Below, piece by piece: positions 36,360 to 46,733 of a stretch of 64,000 nt of DNA. Within the stretch, counting starts at the first letter, position 1. The number at the start of each line of letters is the position of its first letter. The position numbers and the translations under genes are program-made. The DNA is taken from NCBI GenBank assembly GCA_032622095.1, contig CP136066.1, forward strand, positions 64,202,609-64,266,608. Reading direction: 5' to 3'. Below the pieces are notes generated by a model. The model made no database searches. It was not told where the DNA came from and was given only the letters and a program-made list of their open reading frames with translations. Source of the stretch: Siphonodentalium dalli. Taxonomy: Eukaryota; Mollusca; Scaphopoda; Gadilida; Siphonodentaliidae.

Positions 36360-37189
36360 TTATTAGAACATTAACATAAATGCAAAATTTAAATTGAAAC
36401 ATTTTAAAATGTTGGTATGCAATAAGGAAAAACATGGCAAAATTGGATGTCAAAATCTGGGTTGGCATACACAAATGGATAATAGGCATTGTATATGAAA
36501 AATATATGGCAAAAATGGCAATATCAGAGCAAAAATTATCAATAATTTCAATTATTTTAACAAATAGCAAAAATGGACATTTAATCAGGCAAAAATAATT
36601 TGTGCAAGGTAAACAGAATCAATTACATCAAAATTGGACAAAATATAGGATAATTAAACAATTGACAGCAAAATAGGACAGAATATATAAAAAATTTGGC
36701 AAAAATGGACAAAAATGCAGCAAATTATCAAAAATGGACAATTTTCTCAAAAATTGGCAATTAATTATATAGCAAGTTATCCAGGTGAATCAATATTAGC
36801 ATTATTATTATAATGGGCAATATCAATGCAAAATTGGACAAAAATATGGATATTTATCAAAAATATACGAAAAATCTATCAAAAATGGAATTTAATGCAA
36901 AATATGGCAATAATTTGACATGGAATATAAATTAATTGGCAATATTAGTTATCAATACATTTAATAGCAAAAATGGCATAAAAAACGGACAAATATTTAT
37001 TTTGGACAAAATGGCAAACAAAAATAATCATAAAAATTACATTTATATGGTTGTCACTACCTTTAATCAACACCGTAGCCAACAATTCAGCTTGACGCTG
37101 TTTTTAGCGTCTTACGAAGTTGAATCGCGCGCCACGTGAGTTGACCAAAATGGCTACCCCGCCGTTCGTTTTGAAGCGAATACGCCATT
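36360..37189. other. LTR-element leader, A-rich with GGCAAAAATGGAC repeats
   Basis: This 800-bp stretch between the gag frame and the right LTR is dominated by AT-rich variants of 'atggcaaaaatggacaaaa'. The primer-binding-site candidate (TGGCGTATTCGC on the minus strand) lies at about 37176-37187. No gene was recognised. Confidence 0.6.
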
Positions 37190-37575
37190 TGTAGCAAAGT
37201 TGGGAATGGTATTTTATCTACTACAATGAATATTATGGAACAACATTATTACTCACATATTTTTAATATCAGGAACATGTCAACATCATTTATAACGAAC
37301 CATCATACGTCAGTGTTAATATATCGAATTGAAGAGTTGCTATTAAGTTCAAGTTGTTCTTGTCGTGGTTCGAGTATTTCTGTCATCATCATCGGGGATC
37401 TCTGTGATGTTTCCCGGAATTGGCCGAATCATACACGTTGATTGGCTGTCCCACAGTTGTTTACTGGGGTCAAATGTGACGCACTTTGACCGCCTTCAGA
37501 CGAGGTCAAACGGTGTTTATTTTATGATTCTTTTATCGTCCACGACGTAATATTACAATACCCAAATTCACTACA
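37190..37575 (-). repeat. LTR, right copy (5' LTR of the minus-oriented element)
   Basis: Plus-strand ends TGTAGCAAAGTTGGG and CCAAATTCACTACA, giving the canonical TG...CA with a 5-bp inverted TGTAG/CTACA. It would carry the promoter for the minus-strand transcript. Confidence 0.9.
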
Positions 37576-38009
37576 TTTGTGGCATTTTATGTTAGGTCAG
37601 TTGTCGACCGAATAATGTAACTTCCGGTGTCCGGTCAGTGGCGGGGTTAATATGTGTGGATAGGGCGAATGTGGACCTTTCGTAAGACACCAAAAGGAGC
37701 CCTCTACGCGCTATATTCCTCGAGATATCGGCCGTCCCACGCAATTTGAAAATCCTGTCCCGCAGAATGTCATTCTATCCCAAATTCCACCTCATGTTAG
37801 GTCAGTTCAATTTTGGTGTCCGTTCAGTGGCGGGGTTAATATGTGTGGATAGGCGAATGTGGGCCTTTCGTTAGACACCAAAATGAGCCCCCTACGCCTT
37901 GTATTCCTCGAGATATCGGCCGTCCCACGCAATTTGAAATTCTGTCCCGCAGATTGTCGTTTTGTCCCATATCCCATCCCATCCCGCAGATTGTCATGTC
38001 CCCAAACGT

Positions 38010-38530
38010 GTCAGAACTAAGAGGTGAGTACAGGTTTTCATAATAATCTGCAAATGCGTCAGTTATTTCATGCGATGTTCGTAATACGGTGCCATTCACT
38101 TCAAATAAGTTGCTGGTTGCTGCTTTATGTTTAGATCTAATTGAATTGAAGTTACGAAAGGATAGCCCTTGATCCATTTCAGCTGCTTGGTCAAGATCAT
38201 TATTTTGTGCGGCTATGTACTTCGAGTTGCACCGTCGCAATTCTTTCCTAAACATACGTTTTGATGTTTTATAATTCACATAACTCTCATGAGAGTCTCC
38301 CCTAGGTCTACCATCGGACAACCAGATTCCTCGATATGAGCGCATTTCGCGGTGTAATAGTTTCAAGGAGGAATTCCAGTACGGCTTTAGGTGTGATTTG
38401 AAATATTTTTTTGGAAAATTTACTTCCGAAGCTGACTGTATGGTGGACACCGTTCTATTGTAACACGTGTTAAGGTCGTGTGTATCCGATACATTAAGTT
38501 CCGGCAGCGCAGATTCGATTAATGATTAAC
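38010..38530 (-). pseudogene. LINE fragment upstream of the reverse transcriptase (5' part of the split LINE)
   Basis: The minus frame from about 38530 to 38010 encodes the linker between endonuclease and reverse transcriptase: FKPYW-type 'LKPYWNSSLKLLHREMR', 'FRKELRRCNSKY', and 'ITDAFADYYENLYSPLSSD', a common LINE segment before the RT. It stops at the palindrome, and the reading continues at 28475-26082. 5' end lost near 38530, at the border of a TTAA-flanked repeat. Confidence 0.75.
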
Positions 38531-38982
38531 ATATGAGATATTTAGATTAAATCTATGGCTTCGGGAGCAAAACAAATAAATTTGATTTGAGTCGAGGAAC
38601 CCACCCATCAAAGCTCAGAGTTATCAGATATCGATTTTTTAAATCTGTTATTTTTCACCACCTGGAATATTTGACGGCCTAGCAAATATTCGACCAGCTG
38701 ACCGACGTACTCTCGATACCAAATTGCGTTGAACAAGATGTTGATTTGTCCCGCTTACCACTTGATTTTAGAGTTATCCATCTTCATCCGCAAGACCGTC
38801 CGTTTAACCACGTGTTTCTGGGCCACTCATTACTGTAGATCTCGAGAAATAACAAACTTCAAAAATCGATATCTGATTACTCTGAGGTTTGATGGGTGGG
38901 TTCCTTGACTCAAGTCAAATATTTTTTTACCCCGAAGCCAAATAAATAGTAATTTAGGAGCGTCTGATCGGATTGAGTACCT
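38530..38982. repeat. TTAA-flanked foldback repeat, diverged copy
   Basis: Inverted arms of about 80 bp: GGCTTCGGGAGCAAAACAA... with 'gaacccacccatcaaag' and 'cagatatcgatttttt' (38566-38642), and its inverse at 38862-38940. The right end reads GGATTGAGTACCTTTAA. TTAA occurs at 38526-38529 and 38983-38986, but the left terminus is eroded. It is the same family as 41811-42253. Confidence 0.65.
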
Positions 38983-39186
38983 TTAACTCACACAACAGAG
39001 ATATTCTATTTTCAATGCAACTTAAAGCATACCTTATATGTTACTCGTCATGACGTGTCTTGTTTTCAATCGATAAAAGATGGCGGCTGTCCTCGAAGCG
39101 AAGGAAAATCAAATTGTATTCATGTCAGTATTTAGTTTTAGTTATTTGGATTTGACATTATTGTGCAAATAATTTATTACAGATAC

Positions 39187-40260
39187 TAGTCCAGGAGATA
39201 TTGATAGAACTCTGCACCCCCCAGGACTCAACTTCAACCCACTAATTTTCTTTCTTAATGTCTCCTCTATTTTTGTTCGGTTGTTAACACGAAAAAAAAA
39301 GTGGCCGCAGAGACTCCAGGCAAGATGGCGTCCATCATGGCGGCCATTTTTTTATACGCACCAGGTCTCTTTGATCGCCGTTATAGTAAAGATGATGTCA
39401 CATGCGGTCTTGGTTTCCGTTCGATTCGTTATGGTAATATACAGCCCTTACAAATTAGCCACAAATCCGACACAAAAACCAATATGGCGGCCAAGATGAC
39501 CGCCGAAATGTGAAAATTTGCCATTTTTCGGACATTTCACCACCTTTCGTTTGTCTCTGTGGGAAATATTGGCACCTTGACGCGATTTTATACATTTATC
39601 GTCTAGAAGAATCATTGGCGAACACATGGATACCATAATATATATTCCTTGCTGGATATTGTTGTCCGATATCACGTTTTCCCAAATGCAGGTATAATCC
39701 GGTCAAAGCCAAATCGACACTAATAACGCAATGTCTGTTTCGAATCAATGAATGTTATTGATATCATAACAAAACCCATGCGTATATATGTGTAGGAGAT
39801 ACTCGAGCTAGGATTCCTCTTATACCCGAGTTGAGGAATATTAACCCAAATCCAAGATGGCGGCCAAAATGGCCACCAGAAATAGAAAAATCGTCGATAA
39901 TCGTTGATTTTAACATCAGTGAGAGTTATTGTCACGACAACTCCACACCTGCTTACTATTGTGAGTTGGGAACACTGAGGCGAAGAACTGTCCTTATATC
40001 ACATCCAAATAAAAGTCCCCTAAATCCAAAATGGCGCCCACAATGGCGGACAAATTTTGAAAAATCACCGAAATTCCCTCATTTTCACATCATTGGGCAT
40101 TATTGTCGAGAAAGCTCCACACATGCTGACAGTTGAGGTGGCCATACTGAGATGAAAGTAGTTACCTTGCATCTGATGAAGGAAATTGTTTTCCAAATCG
40201 AAGATGGCGGCCAAAATGGCGTCCAAAATTTGAAAACAAGCTTACATTCATTTACTTTCA
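39187..40260 (+). repeat. Left arm of foldback copy 1: AAGATGGCGGC tandem blocks
   Basis: This contains successive ~150-bp units, each with an AAGATGGCGGCC or ATGGCGNCC pair, then 'gaaaatc...cattattgt..agacaactccacac.tgctta...gttg..aacactgaggcgaag'. Examples of the core lie at 39854-39864 and 40201-40211. The short frames (39281-40136) are translations. Confidence 0.85.
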
Positions 40261-40433
40261 AGAAAGTACAATGCCATCAAGACGAGGGTGAAATGTTCAA
40301 CGCGAAGAACATCTAGAGGAATGTTACTTGGATTCAGTTTAACCTACGTTGGGTACACCAAGTGATTTCTTGATAACATCACCATTCAAAACCATTGTCC
40401 GCATGAGACATATTAACTAATATTCTAAAGTTA

Positions 40434-40951
40434 TCTCATATATATTTTGAAGACCTCTGTCTGTATGTATGTATGTTTGTTTGTTTGTCTGTCTGTCTGT
40501 CATTTATACAAATCTACGATTCTCGACCGATCGGGACTAAACTTGGTACGTGTGTGTAGTTTGACCGGGCGGTGAACGTTGTCGTATCGGCGAGCCCGTG
40601 CGGCGCCCGCTTCGCGCATGCGCAGACGAGATCTCGGAAACGGGTGGAGCTATCGACTTGAAATTTGCTATGTGAATGTATCTTGCCCCGGATACGAATT
40701 TTATCGGGTCGCCGAGCCCGTGCGACACCAGCTTCGCGCATGCGCAGACCAGATCTCGGAAACGGGTAGAACTATCGACTTGAAATTTGCTATGTGAATG
40801 TATCTTGCCCCGGATACGAATTTTATCGGGTCGCCGAGCCCGTGCGACGCCAGCTTCGCGCATGCGCAGACCAGATCTCTGAAACGGGTAGAGCTATCCT
40901 CTTGAAATTTGGTTTTTGAATAGCCCGGACAACGTCGGGCTCATCGGCTAG
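40434..40951 (+). mobile_element. Non-autonomous Helitron, copy 2, with three internal ~120-bp repeats
   Basis: A|TCTCATATATATTTTGAAG at the 5' side; 3' hairpin GCCCGGACAACGTCGGGC then TCATCGG and CTAG|T. Inside, the ~120-bp unit (gatctcggaaacgggt...cttgaaatttgctatgtgaatgtatcttgccccggatacgaa...cgcatgcgcaga) occurs about three times. It is inserted in foldback copy 1 at a site whose empty version (attctaaagttatatatataaagc, complement) is at about 44554-44577, fitting A/T insertion. Confidence 0.9.
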
Positions 40952-43370
40952 TATAATATAAAGCTATATGATCATAAAGGTCACGTTCACCAACGTACAC
41001 ATCCATTGCCGTCGAGACTATAAATTGTTCTTTAAACACACAGGGAAATAAATTCACAACAGTTCTTGACATTTTCTTGTATAATACCGCCCACATATAC
41101 TGACACTAACCCTGAGAGAGGATAACAACAACGCATATCTTCATTCCATAAAGACATTATCCTTTAGCCCATCCGACTGTTCTGGGGAGGCTAGGATAGT
41201 ATTATCCAGACAAAATTATACGTCTGGTCAAGTTGATTCAGAACGGCCTTGAAACGGATGTGGAAATACAATCTTACCACACCAAAAACACCAACACGCA
41301 TGACATTCTATATCTGAAACATGCACCTGGTGTAGGGGTATATATTGTGGCCCATTTCATTCCCACTGTCATTAAGGAATTAAGGAAACGGGCTTCTCGG
41401 CCCTTTCGTCAATCCCGGGCTAGCCCCCCAAACCACTCACCCTAGTCCCACTGTCATGGAGCATGTCCACAAACTAGCATCGTGAGTATTGTTCTTCTCT
41501 GCTGGGAGCTATTCGACGAGACGACTGCGGGACGTCACACTGTTTGCTTAGGATCATGGTCAAGTGTCTGTAGTTCTATAGACTAGTAGGCCATATAACT
41601 GATTTAATTCTCCACACAAATTCACAATCAGATATTATTTTGACACCAATCTGCTGGTGTCCAGTCCACCTGTTTCAATTGTAGTTGTATTGTAGAGGCA
41701 TGCATGTATTCCGCCGTCCAAAATACCCCGCTACTCTGACTTTGAAGGACACTGCGTGGACGCCATGTTGTTGTGAAATAAAACATGTGATCGCCGCGTG
41801 ACAATGTTAAAGGTACTCAATCCAAATTAACGCTTGAAAATTACTATTTCCTTGGCTTCGGGATAAAAAATATTTGATTTGAGTCGAAGAACCCACCGTC
41901 AAAGCTAGGAGTGATCAGATATCGATGATTGAAATATATTATTTAAATTTTAACTGGCCCAGTAAACTGTCAACGAGAAGAACATATCTGACCGGATAGC
42001 GGATGAAGATCGATAACTCTAGAACTCGGTGGCTTTTTTGTGTCAGATATTCGACAAACCGGCAAAATTTCGTTGAACAAAACGTTGATAAATAACAGGT
42101 TTTGGGGGAATTTTATACTACAGTTGACTGTGGTTAGCATTATTTTTGGACAATTTATCGATTCTAATTACTGAAGCGGCAATTCAAAACATTTTGTTGT
42201 TGTTGTTGTTGTAATCTGATGATATGGGGACCGTCGAATCGGATTTAGTACCTTTAATAGTTGAATCTGATTAGCTACTTCGAATAAATCGTACGACTCG
42301 GTCATAGACAATCAAAATTATTTGATTTCTTGCGGGGCCGATCGTACGACAAAATGTCCTGCTATTTTCCACCGCACAAGCTACTTTTGACCCGTAACCG
42401 GTGCCCGATATTTGTCGTACAATATATATCGCATCGTTTGCGGCGCGCTTTAGCAGATAGGCATCTGTCCAATGGAATGAGACAGCTAGCTACCTTCGAA
42501 ACTCTGCCGAAGTTGTCCACGTATGGCAATACGTTCGCTAAGTTTCGCCTGGTGTACATGTCGTTATTCCCATGGGGTATGAGAAAGACATACATAGAGA
42601 CGACCTTCTGTAAGCTTTTATACTTATCGACCATATGCCTTTCTAGTTCAAGATGACGAACAAATCCCATATTTGGCAAGTATTTAAAATCTTAAGCTAG
42701 ACACCGGAAAATTAATTGTTTGGAACGTTATGATTAGAGGCCCTTCTCCCAGGAAGTGTTGAATACTTTGTTGGTGTGAGCGACCTAGATTTATCAGGCA
42801 AAGAAATGTAAACTGGTCCAGACCATTAAGGATGTGGCAAATCAGAATCTGTTATCAGGTAATTGTTCTAATATGGCTATTCGGCGCACCTACGGTTACG
42901 GCCATTATCGGCGCGAAGTGTCGAATGGATTTCGAAATGCCACATCGCGATATTAATTGTGGGTTTTCGTACTTCCAGAAGGATACGAGCAACGTTATGC
43001 GTTTTGATACGTTTAAGTTGAACTAATAGATGGTTTGTGTATAGTTTAGTCCATACATATCGATATTATGACAAAAAGTTGAAATTTGTATGTAAAAATA
43101 TCGATTTCTTTTCAATTTCTGGCCTCCAGTTTAGCTGCCATCTTGACCTTGAGTATCAATTGCCGAACTCAAATCAATACTTCATATCAATATTCCATAT
43201 CAACATGTAATGGTGGGTAGAATTCGCGAAACAATAACGCCCAACGTCAGAAAGTAAAGGAATATAGGCGTGTTTTCAAATATCAGTCGCCATTTTGGCC
43301 GCCATCTTAGATTTGGAAAACCATTTCTTGCATGGGATGTAAGGTAGTTACTTCACCACAGTATTTCCTA
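40952..43370. repeat. Middle part of foldback copy 1, first half
   Basis: 40952-41580 and 42400-43370 are collinear, in reverse orientation, with 55140-56330 and 43376-44600. The sequence includes GCGCCGATAATGGCC, 'tggatttcgaaatgccacatcgcgatatt' and 'acttttgtcata' like blocks. The frames at 42330-43026 are translations of this repeat. 41811-42253 is a nested element. 41581-41810 and 42258-42400 hold nothing recognised. Confidence 0.65.
41811..42253. mobile_element. TTAA-flanked foldback element (443 bp)
   Basis: Ends AGGTACTCAATCC and GGATTTAGTACCT (inverses), directly flanked by TTAA on both sides (41807-41810 and 42254-42257). Inner arm contains GGCTTCGGGATAAAAAATAT, 'tttgatttgagtcgaagaacccacc' and 'cagatatcgatgatt'. 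TTAA target duplications are used by piggyBac and Kolobok elements. Transposase is absent. Contains (GTT)n at 42196-42212. Confidence 0.75.
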
Positions 43371-46300
43371 CTCAGCCATCTATTAGTTCAACTTAAACGT
43401 ATCAAAACGCATGACATAGTTCGTATCCTTCTGGAAAGATGAAAACCCACAATTAATATCGCGATGTGGCATTTCGAAATCCATTCTCCGCTCAGCGCCG
43501 ATAATGGCCGTAACCGTAGGTGCGCCGAATAGTCATATCAGAACAATTACCTGATAACATATTCTGATTTGCCACGTCACGTCCATAATTATCTGGACCA
43601 GCTTCCATTTCTCTGTCTGATAAATCTAGGTCGCTCACACCGACACAGTATTCACCACTTCCTGGGAGAAGGGTCCCTCTAATCATAACGTTTCAAACAG
43701 CTCATTTTCCGGTGTCTAGATTACGATTTAAAATATTTGCTAAATATGGGATTTGTGCGTCATCTTGAACTAGGAAGGTATATGGTCGATGACTATACAA
43801 GCTTACAGAAGGTCATCTCTATGTATGTGTCTCATACCCCATGGGGATAACGACATGTACACCTGACGAACCAGTTAGCTAGTCACTTCTCAATAGATGG
43901 TTCGTCAACTCACAAACTCAGCGAACTCAAACTCAGTGGACAACTTTGACAGTGTTTCGAAAGTTGCTAGCTGTCTCATTCCCTTGGACAGATGTATATC
44001 TGCTAAGGAGAAGACCATAATGTACCGACTACCCACACTTCTTTACTATGATCCGAAGCAAACTGTGTGACGTCCAGCAGTTGTCTCGTCGAATATATCC
44101 CAGCAGACAAGAACAATATTCGTGGTGCTAGTTTGTGGACATGCGCCATGATAGTGGGAATGAAATGGGCCACGGTATACACCACCCCTATACCTGGTGC
44201 ATGGTTAAGATATAGGATGTAATTCGTGTCGGTTTTGTTTGGTGTGGTAAGATTGTATTTCCGTTTCGAAGCCGTTCTGATTCAACTTGACCAGACGTAC
44301 AATTTTGTCTGGATAATACTATGCTAGCCTCCCTCAAAACAGTCGGATGGACTAAAGGATAATGTCTTCATGGCATGAAGGTATGCGTTTTTGTTATCCT
44401 CTCGCAGGGTTAGTGTCAGTATGTGGGCGGTATTATAGAAAATGTCAGGAACTGTGGTGCATTTATTTCACAATGTATTTAAAGAACAATTTATAGTCTC
44501 GATGGCAATGGCTGTGGACGTTGGGGAACGCGACCTTTATGATCATATAGCTTTATATATATAACTTTAGAATATAGTAGTTAATGTCTCATGTATGATA
44601 ATGGTCGCAATGGTGATGTTACCACGAAATCACTTGGCGTGCCCAACGTATGTTGAACTGAATGCCAGAGCTCATCAACGTAACATTCCTCTGGGTGGTC
44701 TTCGCGTTGAACATTTCACCTTTCTGTTGATGGCATTTGTACTTTCTTGAACCATACCGACCACCACACAGCGTGAGTATGACATATCAGCCAACTATCA
44801 AAGGCATCGCCTTTAAGACTACACCCAAGTCTGTGTGGGGCTTATACAGTAGTAGCCAATGGTACACGCCTGGTCCAGTTGATTAAGAACGGCTTCCAAA
44901 CGGATGGGAACATACAATCTTAGCATACAAGGAAAGCAAAGCCACACATGAGATCCTGTCTAAATCTAAAACATACCAAAATAAGGGGCGGTACAGTCAT
45001 GGTTCAATTTCATTTCCACTATCATGACATATTCCCACAAACTAGCACCGTGTGTATTGTTATCATCTGCTTGGATCTGTTCGATGAGACGATTGCTGGA
45101 CGCCAACAAGATTGTTCTTATGATCATCTTCAAGAAGTGTGGGCATATTATATATTATGGTCCCCTGCGCCTTAGCAGAAAGGCATCCGTCAAATCTCAG
45201 GCTTTCAACATCCGAAGCCATATATAGAAGTTGTCCGGGTACGTCAGTGCTTTAGATGAGTATGCGAATTGATGAACCATATATTGAGAAGTGGCTGTTT
45301 GCGAAGATCACCAGGTGTACATGTTGTTATCCCCATTAGGTCACCAAAGCTGAAAACACGCAGATAGATAGGTCCTTCCGAAAGCTAGTATACGCATCGC
45401 CCGAATACCTGTCTAGTTTATCGCACATGATGACGCCCATACCCCATATGTAGAATCTGAATTATACCATAAGCTATACCACGAATGAAGCTCAAATAAG
45501 AATTCAAAGCTTTCGAAACAAACACGTAAGCTGGACACCGGAATATATATTGTTTGAAACATTCCGATTAGTGGGACCCTTCTACAAAAAAGTGTAGAAA
45601 ACTGTGTTGTTGTGAGCGAGATAGATTAATCTGACGAAGAGACGGAAACTGGTCCAGATATGCTGAATGTGGCAAATCAGAATAAGCTCAGGTACTGTTG
45701 TATTGATTCTTGGAAGTCATTGTTTGACTATTCGGCGCACCTATATACGGTTACGACCAGTATGGGCCCTTTATAGTCAAGAATGGATTTTGAAATGTCA
45801 CATCGCGATTGTGGGTTTTCATCCTTCCAAAAGGCTACGACTTATGTTGGAACTAATAGATGGCTTATATTATGTACCGTTTCGTCTATACAGATCGATA
45901 TTATGACAAAAAGTTGAAATTAGTATGTGATAATATCGACTTCTTTTCAATTTATGGCCGCCAGTTTGGCCGCCATCTTGACTATGAGTATTAATTGACA
46001 AACCCTAATGAATACTTCATATCAATATTCCACATCAACATGCAATGGTGGGTATAAATCGCGAAACAATAATGCCCATCGTAAGAAAGTAAAGGAATGT
46101 AGGCGTGTTTTCAAATTTCGGTCTCCATTTTGGCCGGCATCTTCGATTTGGAAAACCATTTCTTGCATGAGATGTAAGGTAATTACTTCACCTCAGTATT
46201 TCCAACTCAACTGTAAGCATAGGTGGAGTTGTCTCGACAATAATGCCAAATGATGTGAATATGAGGGAATTTCGGTGATTTTTCAAAATCTCCCCGCCAT

Positions 46301-46575
46301 TGTGGGCGCCATTTTGGGTTTGGGGGACTTTTATTTGGATACGGTAGAAGGAATGTTCTCCCCCTAAGTGTTCCAAACGCACAACAGTAAGTAGGTGTGG
46401 ATTTATCATGACAATAATGCTCACTGATGTTAAAATCAGCGATTTTCGGAGATTTTTTATTTCTGGTGGCCATTTTGGCCGCCATCTTGGAATAGGGTTA
46501 ATATTTCTAATCTCAAGTATAAGATGAATCCTAGCTCGACTATGTCCTGCACATATATATGCATGGGTATTGTTA
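43371..46575. repeat. Middle and inner right arm of foldback copy 1
   Basis: 43376-44700 is in the opposite orientation to 42640-43370 and matches 55150-56400. 44870-45960 returns to the first orientation with more divergence. 45960-46575 carries the ATGGCGGCC-type units inverted (GGCCGCCATCTTG). No gene; the frames in this stretch (43492-46714) are repeat translations. Confidence 0.65.
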
Positions 46576-46733
46576 AGATAAGTTTAATAGGCAAAACATC
46601 CTTATAAGGACAGTATGCAAACATATTAATATATAGTTGTACATTGAACAATACAATAAATGATATAATAATAGATGGTAATATATAACCATTTAAGTAA
46701 AGCTGAATGTGCATAGGGTCGTCTCGTCTTCAT

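Larger units (their letters stand above)
32659..37575 (-). mobile_element. Gag-only LTR retrotransposon nested in the palindrome
   Basis: Two direct repeats (LTRs) of about 385 bp bound it. TTTG is present on both outer sides (32655-32658 and 37576-37579). The intact relative in the left arm (28915 region, complement) reads straight through this TTTG, so the empty site is visible within the window. Orientation is minus: next to the right LTR the minus strand reads TGGCGTATTCGC two bases after the LTR, a plausible primer-binding site. Next to the left LTR the minus strand ends in a purine-rich GGGTGG. The interior has a broken gag-like frame and no pol, so it is non-autonomous. Confidence 0.88.
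28482..38003. mobile_element. Long palindromic (foldback) element with 6-bp target duplication, interrupted by an LTR retrotransposon
   Basis: Left end GGGGACATGACAATCTGCGG and right end CCGCAGATTGTCATGTCCCC are exact inverses. AAACGT flanks both sides (28476-28481 and 38004-38009). After removing the nested LTR element (32659-37579), 28482-30310 and 30320-38003 form two inverted arms. From the ends inward they hold two ~230-bp tandem blocks (gacggccgatat...), a unique ~480-bp segment with AAAAGCCAAGTTACAAAATA, then a minisatellite. The centre is near 30316. There is no transposase. It inserted into the LINE: the codons for Asp-Thr-Phe are present on both sides of the duplication. The superfamily is unknown; a 6-bp duplication alone does not settle it. 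Confidence 0.85.

Noticed and set aside
28482-38003. Polinton/Maverick (6-bp target duplication, long inverted repeats)
   Set aside because: No polymerase, integrase, ATPase or capsid gene, and the ends are GGGG...CCCC instead of AG...CT.
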